A program made the position numbers and the translations under genes. A stretch of 21,144 bases of DNA, taken from positions 1 through 21,144 of the IMG/VR virus record IMGVR_UViG_3300021364_002008; one strand, given 5' to 3'. Below, piece by piece: positions 14,584-20,726 of the stretch. This stretch comes from a virus. A model generated the notes under the pieces. The model was not told where the DNA came from. It searched no databases and saw only the letters and a program-made list of their open reading frames with translations. Position 1 is the first letter of the stretch, and every line of letters begins with the position of its first letter.

Positions 14584-15692
14584 TGGCAGGAATACTAAAA
14601 GTTGATAAAATACAAGAAGCAAATAGTGGCCAAGGTGTTGAACTTTCTCATAAGTTGGTAGACACCAGTGGTAACACCATAATCAGTGAAAACAATGGTG
14701 TTGCTACTTTTGGTTCTTCTGTTGCTCCTAGCGCATACTATACTTTTAGAAACAAGATCATCAATGGGAACTTTGACATTTGGCAAAGAGGAACAAGCCA
14801 AACAAGTAATGGGTATGGGAGTGCAGATAGATGGAGGAGTTTTGCATCGGGCTCAACATTGACAGCATCACAACAATCGTTCACACTTGGACAAACAGAT
14901 GTTCCTGGAAATCCCAAATATTATTTTCGATATGCAGTTTCAAGTGTTTCTGGATCAGGAAATAGTGGCAGATTAATGCAAAGAATCGAAGATGTTTCTT
15001 CTTTAGCAGGACAAACAGTCACATTGAGTTTCTGGGCTAAAGCAGATTCTAATAAAAATATTGCAACTGAGTTCACTAGGAATTTTGGAACAGGAGGTTC
15101 ACCATCTACCACTGAAGAAGAAATTCATGTTACTACTTACAACTTAACAACCTCTTGGCAAAAGTTTACAGCAACGGTTTCAATCCCATCTATTAGTGGA
15201 AAAACAATTGGTTCAGATGGTAATGATTATTTCCAATTACTTTTTTGGTTTGATGCAGGAAGTGATTTTAACTCCAGAACCAATTCACTAGGACAACAAT
15301 CTGGAACCTTTGATATTGCACAAGTCCAGTTGGAAGAAAGCACAGTTCCGACTCCTTTCGAGCATCGGCATATTGGGATGGAACTAAGTTTGTGTCAGAG
15401 ATATTTTCAAAATTTCAGAGGAGATGCTGGAATGCCATATAATCGTATTTTTTTACATAAAAATGCCTATTATGAATCTCAAGCATTTATCTTCCCAGTG
15501 GAAATGAGAGATGCTCCCGCTATGTCACATCAAGGTATTTTTGTCAGGGAACTCAATGCTTCTTCTACTACATCAGCGACAGAAAGTTTTACTGCTGATA
15601 GAAAAGGGTTTCACGCCACTTCAAACGTAACAAACAATTCCAACTTTTATACATTTGTTTGTACAAACGTAAGGGCAGATGCTGAACTTTAA
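14583..15692 (+). CDS. Tail fibre with NFDIWQRGTS carbohydrate-binding-like domain
   Basis: This is the longest of the small fibres (369 residues). Docking segment MAGILKVDKIQEANSGQGVE. From about residue 52 it follows a domain common in phage fibre proteins: YTFRNKIINGNFDIWQRG, SADRWRSFASGS, a VTLSFWAKAD strand, TTSWQKFTATVSIPS, FQLLFWFDAG, and QVQLEESTVPTPFEHR, which I associate with carbohydrate-binding-module-like jelly rolls. A distinct C-terminal segment starts at LSLCQRYFQNF (about 270) and probably forms the actual tip. Glycan binding is inferred from the fold type only. It is overlapped by one base with the helper before it. The helper after it belongs to a different family and starts after a 15-base gap. 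Confidence 0.8.
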   Translation: MAGILKVDKIQEANSGQGVELSHKLVDTSGNTIISENNGVATFGSSVAPSAYYTFRNKIINGNFDIWQRGTSQTSNGYGSADRWRSFASGSTLTASQQSFTLGQTDVPGNPKYYFRYAVSSVSGSGNSGRLMQRIEDVSSLAGQTVTLSFWAKADSNKNIATEFTRNFGTGGSPSTTEEEIHVTTYNLTTSWQKFTATVSIPSISGKTIGSDGNDYFQLLFWFDAGSDFNSRTNSLGQQSGTFDIAQVQLEESTVPTPFEHRHIGMELSLCQRYFQNFRGDAGMPYNRIFLHKNAYYESQAFIFPVEMRDAPAMSHQGIFVRELNASSTTSATESFTADRKGFHATSNVTNNSNFYTFVCTNVRADAEL

Positions 15693-15707
15693 AAGAGAAC
15701 CGAAAAA

Positions 15708-15923
15708 ATGAATATTACATTTGCGCAATATAGAGGATATACACCAGAAGGTGAAACAGATTTTGCAATTCAATCTATTTTTGCGATTATAGATGAAGAT
15801 CATGTTTTTGTACCACTAACTAATGGCAACCGCCACTATGCAGAAATCATGCGTCAAGTAGAAGCAGGAACACTGGTAATTCAATCAGCAGATGAACCAG
15901 AACAACAACCAGTAGGAGAATAA
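15708..15923 (+). CDS. Small NRHYAE-type phage protein, possible fibre helper
   Basis: A protein of 71 residues with a beta-rich first half (MNITFAQYRGYTPEG, FAIIDEDHVFVPLT) and the motif NGNRHYAEIMRQVEAGTLVI (about 44-63), followed by an acidic tail. The NRHYAEI-x-x-Q-hydrophobic motif is one I have seen in small proteins downstream of fibre and tail genes in various phages, but no function is known to me. It takes the position that an APC-type helper has in other modules and is followed by a cap gene, so a fibre-assembly role is plausible. Its Gly-Glu codons (gga gaa) give a ribosome-binding site for the next gene, whose ATG is 7 bases after the stop. Confidence 0.7.
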   Translation: MNITFAQYRGYTPEGETDFAIQSIFAIIDEDHVFVPLTNGNRHYAEIMRQVEAGTLVIQSADEPEQQPVGE

Positions 15924-15930
15924 ATACATT

Positions 15931-16155
15931 ATGTCAGGAACACTATACGTAGATAATCTTCAAAGTAAACTAATGATGCATGATACAACATATTCTGATG
16001 ATCTCACTATTACAGAAAATTATAGTGCATTACTTGTTGGGCCAATTACTGTCAGTGGTAATTTGACTGTTCCTACTACCAGTAATTTAACAGTATTTAA
16101 TTCCATCAGCGTCACAGGTGATGTAAACGTAACAGGAACATTGGATATAAGATGA
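15931..16155 (+). CDS. Short cap-family structural protein
   Basis: The 74-residue protein combines a docking-like start (MSGTLYVDNLQSKLMMHD) with the cap motif YSDDLTITENYSALLVGP and a run of short strands (SGNLTVPTTSNLTVFNSISV, VTGTLDIR). The NYSALLVGPITV phrase is nearly that of the gene at 11559 (NYSAILSGPVTV). Having both a docking signature and a cap suggests a minimal fibre with no variable tip, perhaps a place-holder or a core on which other proteins sit (speculative). It ends in TGA inside an ATGA overlap with the next fibre, an unusual junction for a cap gene. Confidence 0.7.
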   Translation: MSGTLYVDNLQSKLMMHDTTYSDDLTITENYSALLVGPITVSGNLTVPTTSNLTVFNSISVTGDVNVTGTLDIR

Positions 16156-16721
16156 GCGGAAGTATTACAGTAGGCGGAAAAGTACTCGCAAGTCACGATA
16201 ATGTCAGTGGTAAACTGAGCATGAGTGAGAATGTTGATATGTCGAATATGGTGTTTCCTGCTGGGCATGTTATCTCACATTCAATTCCGTTTTTTGATAA
16301 TGGAGTTGCGTCATCAATTGAAACTAGTAGTACCAGTTACCAAGAAACAGGTATAGAGGTTTCCCTAACAACAAAATTATCATCATCGGATTCTAGAATT
16401 GTTGTCCAATTTTACACAGGGTTCGCTCGAATGATTGGTAATATTAGTGCTATTACTATCTGGACTGTTGGTAGGTCAACAGCATCATCAACTACATATG
16501 CGAGTGCAACAGATTTAACTGATGATCAAAGTTCATATTTTTACCCTGGTGCTACCAATACTTATTGGTCGCAACATTCGACTTGGATTGATACTGGAAG
16601 CTATTTGGCGGATACAACGTATTATTATCAAATATATCTAAGGTCATATGTATCATACACAACACAGTTAGCACGACAGGGTGCAACTGTTTCACTGTTA
16701 GCCTACGAGGTGAAAATATGA
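16152..16721 (+). CDS. Small tail fibre of the FPAGH family
   Basis: A 189-residue fibre. Docking segment MSGSITVGGKVLASHDNVSG, close to that of the genes at 17065 (MAGTLRVGGKVLAIHN) and 17626 (MAGQLKVGGNIIASHS), which marks these three as one sub-group. FPAGHVISHS stands at about residues 35-44. The tip has IEVSLTTKLSSSDSRIVVQF, a variable Ser/Thr/Tyr-rich middle, the phrase TTQLARQGATVSLLAYEVKI, and a GAG-GTG (Glu-Val) pair near the end that gives GAGG as the ribosome-binding site for the helper. The stop is within the ATGA overlap with that helper. Confidence 0.75.
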   Translation: MSGSITVGGKVLASHDNVSGKLSMSENVDMSNMVFPAGHVISHSIPFFDNGVASSIETSSTSYQETGIEVSLTTKLSSSDSRIVVQFYTGFARMIGNISAITIWTVGRSTASSTTYASATDLTDDQSSYFYPGATNTYWSQHSTWIDTGSYLADTTYYYQIYLRSYVSYTTQLARQGATVSLLAYEVKI

Positions 16722-17065
16722 TTGAAAAAATTGACGCAATCCGCAGTTTAGTTGGTGGTGCAATCACACAAAAATATGGAGGTGATATTATTTATCACGA
16801 TGGACAGGTAACACCAACCGAGGAAGAAATTACAGCTAAGATCGCAGAACTTGAAGCAACCGAACCACTCCGACTTCTCCGAATTGAAAGAGACCGTTTA
16901 ATCCAGCAAACAGATTGGTGGGTGCTTCCAGACCGTACTGCTACACCAGCACAATTAGCATATCGCCAAGCACTTAGAGATTTACCAGCAAACAGCAATC
17001 CAGCACTAGATGAGAATGGTAATCTCACAGGTGTTGAATGGCCAGTATATAGTGAGGAAGCATAA
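16718..17065 (+). CDS. Tail assembly chaperone-like helper (Phage_tail_APC type)
   Basis: This 115-residue copy has the core closest to the consensus: RLLRIERDRLIQQTDWW (about 53-69), YRQALRDLP (82-90), LDENGNLTGVEWP. The linker is PTEEEITAKIAELEATEP. The N-terminal section (MIEKIDAIRSLVGGAITQ then GGDIIYHD) has lost the LRPN motif of other copies but keeps the glycine and the following hydrophobic strand. Coupled to its fibre by ATGA, to the next fibre by TAATG. The codons gag gaa near the end supply GAGGA for the next start. The function is inferred from family and position, as for the other copies. Confidence 0.8.
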   Translation: MIEKIDAIRSLVGGAITQKYGGDIIYHDGQVTPTEEEITAKIAELEATEPLRLLRIERDRLIQQTDWWVLPDRTATPAQLAYRQALRDLPANSNPALDENGNLTGVEWPVYSEEA

Positions 17066-17613
17066 TGGCAGGCACTCTTAGAGTTGGTGGAAAAGTATTA
17101 GCAATTCACAATTCGGAGACGGATGAGATAAGTTTAAATGATGTCTCATTTCATAATAAACTAGTAAAGATAGACAAAGTTGCAACTGGCACTCCTCTTA
17201 ACAATAACTTCATGAATAGTAATAGTTTTTCATGGGGAAACTCTGCTGTTGAGTTAGATTATACACCAATAAAATCTGGTAATTTACTTATTATACATGG
17301 ATATAACTCTGGTTATATTGACTTTAATGATGGAAGATTATATTCTACATTTTTAATGAGTCAGGATAATGGAACAACATTTATAAATGTTGCGAGTGAT
17401 GTAAATGGGATGAATATGTCTGTAGACCATCTAACACATTTTTATCACTATGATGGAACTGATTTTGGTGTAGGTGGAGGCGGCACACTTGGGTATTATA
17501 CTTTGCAAAACACAAATCCAATCAAAATAAGATTGTCTCACAGGGCGGATAAACAATGGAGATACTATCCTCCATGTATTATTCTTAGTTATGAATATGA
17601 AGTTATTAGTTAG
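17065..17613 (+). CDS. Small tail fibre, uncoupled paralogue
   Basis: A 182-residue fibre with the docking segment MAGTLRVGGKVLAIHNSETD and then an atypical junction (LNDVSFHNKLVKIDKVATG) without FPAGH. The tip has VELDYTPIKSGNLLIIHGYN, FLMSQDNGTTFINVASD, a glycine-rich loop (GTDFGVGGGGTLGYY), IKIRLSHRADKQ, and a C-terminus IILSYEYEVIS that aligns with the E-I/V end of the FPAGH family. The terminal Glu is coded by GAA, not GAG as in the seven other members. It is also one of the family members with no close coupling downstream: 12 bases separate its stop from the next ATG. The next gene is a fibre and no helper follows. Confidence 0.72.
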   Translation: MAGTLRVGGKVLAIHNSETDEISLNDVSFHNKLVKIDKVATGTPLNNNFMNSNSFSWGNSAVELDYTPIKSGNLLIIHGYNSGYIDFNDGRLYSTFLMSQDNGTTFINVASDVNGMNMSVDHLTHFYHYDGTDFGVGGGGTLGYYTLQNTNPIKIRLSHRADKQWRYYPPCIILSYEYEVIS

Positions 17614-17625
17614 GATAAACAAGTA

Positions 17626-18237
17626 ATGGCAGGACAACTCAAAGTAGGCGGAAACATAATCGCAAGTCACAGTGGTGTAGAGGGTGCCGGAACTGTTACT
17701 TTACAGAATACAACTTTGGATAGTGGTGTGGTGTTCCCTGCTGGGCATATAATAAAAATATCACATAATACACTACAAAACACCTCAACAAATAAAACTA
17801 CTGTTTCATCGTATCGGACTTGGACACCAACTAATCTTAATTGCGACCATATAACAGTAAACAATAACGCAAAACTTTATGTTCAATATCATATGCAAGC
17901 ATGGGTATTTGAAGAACAAACTGGAGTTGATACGACTGGTTGGACTAAAATCTATGATGATAGAACAGGTTCTTATGCGGCTTCTACTACATACGCAGAC
18001 CCAACAGGGCTACATATGAGAAGTTATGTCACAGGATGGTGGAGTTATGGTGCAACAATAAGCGTAATACGTGAAATAAATTTAACTGGTATTTTAGCAG
18101 AAACAACAGTTAATTTTAAAGTATATGGTTACAAATATAATAACAGTACTTCTGATTCATATATTGAATACAATGGTCCAGCATCTTTTAATGATGAAAG
18201 AGAATCTGTAATGACAATTTTTGAGGTGCAATCATGA
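17626..18237 (+). CDS. Small tail fibre of the FPAGH...FEV family
   Basis: A fibre of 203 residues with docking segment MAGQLKVGGNIIASHSGVEG, then GVVFPAGHIIKISHN (about 36-50). The tip has CDHITVNNNAKLYVQYHMQ, a Trp/Tyr/Thr-rich middle (GWTKIYDDRTGSY, RSYVTGWWSYG), TTVNFKVYGYKYNNS, and the C-terminus SVMTIFEVQS. The Phe-Glu-Val codons (ttt gag gtg) include GAGG 8 bases before the helper's ATG. The stop overlaps that ATG (ATGA). With 16152 and 17065 it forms a sub-group with V-GG docking segments, likely products of local duplication with tip divergence. Confidence 0.75.
   Translation: MAGQLKVGGNIIASHSGVEGAGTVTLQNTTLDSGVVFPAGHIIKISHNTLQNTSTNKTTVSSYRTWTPTNLNCDHITVNNNAKLYVQYHMQAWVFEEQTGVDTTGWTKIYDDRTGSYAASTTYADPTGLHMRSYVTGWWSYGATISVIREINLTGILAETTVNFKVYGYKYNNSTSDSYIEYNGPASFNDERESVMTIFEVQS
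18223..18237 (+). promoter_or_regulatory. Ribosome-binding site in conserved FEV tail, with ATGA coupling
   Basis: GAGGTG (codons for Glu-Val) lies a few bases before the ATG of the helper, which overlaps the fibre's TGA. It has the same construction as 16707-16721 and 20712-20726. Confidence 0.7.
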
Positions 18238-18605
18238 TTGATATTATCAATGCATTGATAGAAATTACAAAAGACACAGGTGCTCAATTTAATATTCAAG
18301 GTAATACATATAATGGAATTGAATGGCTTTCAAAAGATATTACAATGCCAACCGAAGAAGAAATCCAAGCAAAAATCGCAGAACTGCAAGCAGCCGAACC
18401 AATGAGACTTCTTCGTATTGAGAGAAACCTTTTAATCCAGCAAACAGATTGGAGAGCCACTGTTGACTATCCAAATCCAGACAAACAAGCATGGCTAGAC
18501 TATCGTCAAGCACTCAGAGATTTACCAGGAACAGCAGACCCACAACTTGATGAAAATGGACAATTAACAAATATTACATGGCCACTATCACCTGAGGAAC
18601 AATAA
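18234..18605 (+). CDS. Tail assembly chaperone-like helper (Phage_tail_APC type)
   Basis: This 123-residue copy has a distinct N-terminus (MIDIINALIEITKDTGAQFN, IQGNTYNGIEWL), then the linker PTEEEIQAKIAELQAAEP and the core LLRIERNLLIQQTDW (about 58-72), YRQALRDLP (89-97), LDENGQLTNITWP and SPEEQ. It appears mosaic: the linker is nucleotide-identical over 26 bases to the helper at 11185, and the second half is nearly identical to the helper at 14323 (48 bases exact, then a few changes to the stop). Coupled by ATGA upstream and TAATG downstream, with gag gaa as the next ribosome-binding site. Confidence 0.8.
   Translation: MIDIINALIEITKDTGAQFNIQGNTYNGIEWLSKDITMPTEEEIQAKIAELQAAEPMRLLRIERNLLIQQTDWRATVDYPNPDKQAWLDYRQALRDLPGTADPQLDENGQLTNITWPLSPEEQ
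18481..18528 (+). repeat. 48-base identity between two helper genes, copy 2
   Basis: Identical to 14459-14506. Flanking bases through the stop codon are also highly similar, including the CCTGAGGAACAATAATG junction. Confidence 0.85.
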
Positions 18606-19504
18606 TGCCAGGAAGTTTAACCTTATCACAAATTTCTACCAATGAACTAAGAGATTTGAATGACAATGTGATGATGAGTGATGGTGTGTTGTCTGCTAAT
18701 ATAAAATTTCCTCATGGAACAACAGCACAAAGGCCAGCAGCAGCTGCTATTGGTGATATTAGAATAAATACAGATTTTAATATATTAGAATATTATAATG
18801 GAATAGGTTGGGTTAATTCTAAAAATTCTTATAATCCTGTACAAGGAGATTTAATATTTGAATTAGATGCAAAACATCCTGATAGTTATAGTGCAATCCA
18901 TGATAGTAGCAATGTAAGATGGAAAAATTTAAGAGACAATAATCTTTCAGCAGTTAGCAATGGCGGTCCAACATATAATGCTACAGATAGATATTTTAAT
19001 TTTGATGGCAATGATACATTTTCATTAAGTTCAATTGTAAGTGGATATCCTTTTACTGTTACAGTTTGGTTCACTACTGATTCGTGGGACCCAGTTGGTT
19101 TTAATCAAATATTAAACATGAGCATAGGAGGACAAAGAGTTAGTTTAGGAATAACCGATAGTTGGGTTGCTGAAGGAGAAATTGCATTGATGTATGGAGG
19201 CACTAATCATTGGGGAACTGGATATAATTCTTCAACAATGACAGCAAATACGTGGCATAACATAACATGGGTAGTTTATGGTTCCAATAACACAAATCAT
19301 AAAATATATTTAAATAATGTTTCTCAAACTATGAACAACCGAGGCGGCGGTCACGGAGGCGCTGCTGGTTGGAATTTGGGTTCTAATAGTGCTTCTGCTG
19401 AATACTGGGAAGGTAAAATATCATATTTAGCAATATACGGCAACACTTTATCCTCAGCACAAGTTGGAAACATTTATAATTCTATGGTAGGTATGTATTC
19501 ATGA
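18605..19504 (+). CDS. Tail fibre with AQRP collar and LamG-like tip
   Basis: The product is 299 residues. N-terminus MPGSLTLSQISTNELRDLND, then NVMMSDGVLSANIKFPHG, shared at nucleotide level with the truncated gene at the window end and in looser form with 20103. GTTAQRPAAAAIGDIRINTD (about 38-57) and the YYNGIGW phrase form the collar repeat. Residues 78-299 are LamG-like: LIFELDAKHPDSYS, YFNFDGNDTFSLSS, FTVTVWFTTDSWD, WHNITWVVYGSNNTNHKIYL, and the closing EGKISYLAIYGNTLSSAQV. It is the second LamG tip of the window, on a different N-terminus from that at 13412. The stop overlaps the ATG of a truncated helper (ATGA). Confidence 0.8.
   Translation: MPGSLTLSQISTNELRDLNDNVMMSDGVLSANIKFPHGTTAQRPAAAAIGDIRINTDFNILEYYNGIGWVNSKNSYNPVQGDLIFELDAKHPDSYSAIHDSSNVRWKNLRDNNLSAVSNGGPTYNATDRYFNFDGNDTFSLSSIVSGYPFTVTVWFTTDSWDPVGFNQILNMSIGGQRVSLGITDSWVAEGEIALMYGGTNHWGTGYNSSTMTANTWHNITWVVYGSNNTNHKIYLNNVSQTMNNRGGGHGGAAGWNLGSNSASAEYWEGKISYLAIYGNTLSSAQVGNIYNSMVGMYS
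18644..18684 (+). repeat. Fibre N-terminal repeat, copy 1
   Basis: This 41-base stretch coding for ELRDLNDNVMMSDG matches 21104-21144 at 39 of 41 positions. It belongs to the docking and shaft part of two fibre genes in successive modules. Confidence 0.8.
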
Positions 19505-19626
19505 ATTTTAGAGAACTTGCACTTGACATATTATATCCTCAATGGAGAAATAATTCTATCAATGCACTGAATGATAATGGAGAGTTGATCAATGTGAATT
19601 GGCCAGTACCACCGGGAGAAAAATAA
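19501..19626 (+). CDS. Truncated tail assembly chaperone-like gene
   Basis: A 41-codon frame (MNFRELALDILYPQW, then LNDNGELINVNWPVPPGEK) retains only the C-terminal end of the helper: the ENG-x-L-x-NV-x-WP motif and PPGE tail match those of the helper at 20723 (17 bases of AATTGGCCAGTACCACC identical). The LRPN section, the EEEI linker, the RIERDR and TDW motifs are missing, and the YRQALRDLP helix is at best vestigial (FRELALDIL). The ATGA start overlap with the LamG fibre and the TAATG junction with the next gene are both intact. It is probably non-functional as a helper, but may still pass ribosomes to the next gene. Confidence 0.75.
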   Translation: MNFRELALDILYPQWRNNSINALNDNGELINVNWPVPPGEK

Positions 19627-20102
19627 TGCCAGCAAAACTTTATATAGATGAAATATTATCATCTAGTGTAAATACTTCAATTTCAATATCAAATACTGAT
19701 ATTAAATTGCAACAATTATCTTCCGATCCTGTATCAGCCACAGCAGGACAATTGTATTATAATACTACTGATAATGTAATAAAATTTTATAATGGTACTG
19801 AATGGTTGAATGTTTCAGGAGGAGATATTGTTTTAGAAAATTTATCTTCCGATCCTGCATCAGCAAATACAGGACAATTGTATTATAATACCACTGATAA
19901 TGTCATAAAGTTTTATAATGGCACTGAATGGTTAAATACTTCACAAGGTTCAACTGATCCTAATTTTTTCGAAAATGATGTAGTTTTAACATCATCATAC
20001 ACTATTACTACAAACAAGAATGCTTTAACTGCTGGACCTGTGACAGTTGCAAATGGTGTGATCATCACAGTGCCGGTAGGCTCAACATGGACGATAGTAT
20101 AA
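19626..20102 (+). CDS. Cap-type fibre protein with tandem collar repeats
   Basis: I take the ATG overlapping the previous TAA as the start (158 residues), as at other helper boundaries; a longer frame from 19599 would run through the truncated helper. MPAKLYIDEILSSSVNTS resembles the docking segments. Residues 31-62 and 73-104 are two near-identical 32-residue units (LSSDPVSATAGQLYYNT, then VIKFYNGTEWLN), relatives of the AQRP collar repeat. The last 40 residues (NDVVLTSSYTITTNKNALTA, GPVTVANGVIITVPVGS, WTIV) are the cap motif in a form common in marine phage fibres. It opens the last module. The next ATG follows the stop without a gap. Confidence 0.78.
   Translation: MPAKLYIDEILSSSVNTSISISNTDIKLQQLSSDPVSATAGQLYYNTTDNVIKFYNGTEWLNVSGGDIVLENLSSDPASANTGQLYYNTTDNVIKFYNGTEWLNTSQGSTDPNFFENDVVLTSSYTITTNKNALTAGPVTVANGVIITVPVGSTWTIV
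19716..19811 (+). repeat. 96-base in-frame tandem unit, copy 1
   Basis: It matches 19842-19937 at about 86 of 96 positions by hand count, and most differences fall at third codon positions or in the four-residue segment after DP. Thirty bases of unrelated spacer separate the copies. This is a recent internal duplication of a collar motif. Confidence 0.85.
19842..19937 (+). repeat. 96-base in-frame tandem unit, copy 2
   Basis: Second copy of the unit at 19716-19811. Both code for a 32-residue beta motif ending in FYNGTEWLN. Confidence 0.85.
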
Positions 20103-20726
20103 ATGGCAACAAGTATAATCAAGACAGATGAAATTAGAAGACTGAATGACCAAGTGTTGATGAGTGATGGAGCATTGACAAGTAATGTTGTGTTTCCTGC
20201 TGGTCATGTATTGCAAGTGTTACACACCGTAGATGACAATAATTATACATTTAGTTCTGGTGTGAATGATTGGACTGGTATAACAAATCTTTATTGTGAT
20301 ATTGTTCCAAAATTTTCTAATAGTAAAATAATGATTATGTATACTGCCCATTATGCAGATTATGGAGATGGTGCTGACCCTGGAGCAGTAAATGATAGTG
20401 CGCCTAGATTTGCTATTGGTAAAAATGGAACAATTTTATCAGGATACAATCAAGATGGTGGGAGAGGATATGGTGATTTTGGAACATATATAGACATTCA
20501 AAATTCATCCAATTTATCTCATTTTGATGGTTCAAATATACGAGAAGATTCTAATGTAGGAACTACATCTAGTGTAAGATATCAAGTCATGGTACGTTCA
20601 GGAACAGCAAATGCTTGGGCAAATCAACGATTTTTTATAAATCGCTCATTAAGATTTTCTAACAATCAATGGTATAATGCAAGTAGAATGAGGTCAACTA
20701 TTACATTATTTGAGGTAAAGCAATGA
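20103..20726 (+). CDS. Small tail fibre of the FPAGH...FEV family
   Basis: A 207-residue fibre. N-terminus MATSIIKTDEIRRLNDQVLM, then SDGALTSNVVFPAGHVLQVL; it combines the LND-x-V-x-MSDG segment of the gene at 18605 with the FPAGH junction of the main family, a clear mosaic. The tip has CDIVPKFSNSKIMIMYTAHY, a Gly/Asp/Tyr/Asn-rich middle, VRYQVMVRSGTANAWANQ, RFFINRSLRFSNNQ and the ending RSTITLFEVKQ. These closing motifs are the most typical of the family in the window. GAG-GTA near the end gives GAGG before the helper's ATG, which overlaps this stop (ATGA). The start follows the preceding TAA directly. Confidence 0.77.
   Translation: MATSIIKTDEIRRLNDQVLMSDGALTSNVVFPAGHVLQVLHTVDDNNYTFSSGVNDWTGITNLYCDIVPKFSNSKIMIMYTAHYADYGDGADPGAVNDSAPRFAIGKNGTILSGYNQDGGRGYGDFGTYIDIQNSSNLSHFDGSNIREDSNVGTTSSVRYQVMVRSGTANAWANQRFFINRSLRFSNNQWYNASRMRSTITLFEVKQ

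Noticed and set aside
8906-18770. Further NATAAATA octamers (8906, 11597, 13365, 15919, 18763) as late promoters
   Set aside because: Most lie inside conserved coding strands, and the motif is frequent by chance in DNA this AT-rich. The one at 15919 leaves only 4 bases before the next start.
19599-19625. Longer form of the cap-type gene from an ATG at 19599
   Set aside because: It would run out of frame through the truncated helper. The ATG at 19626 makes the TAATG junction seen elsewhere and gives the expected N-terminus.
7799-20207. CRISPR-like array formed by the spaced FPAGH repeats
   Set aside because: Spacing is irregular and kilobases long, and the repeats are in-frame protein motifs.
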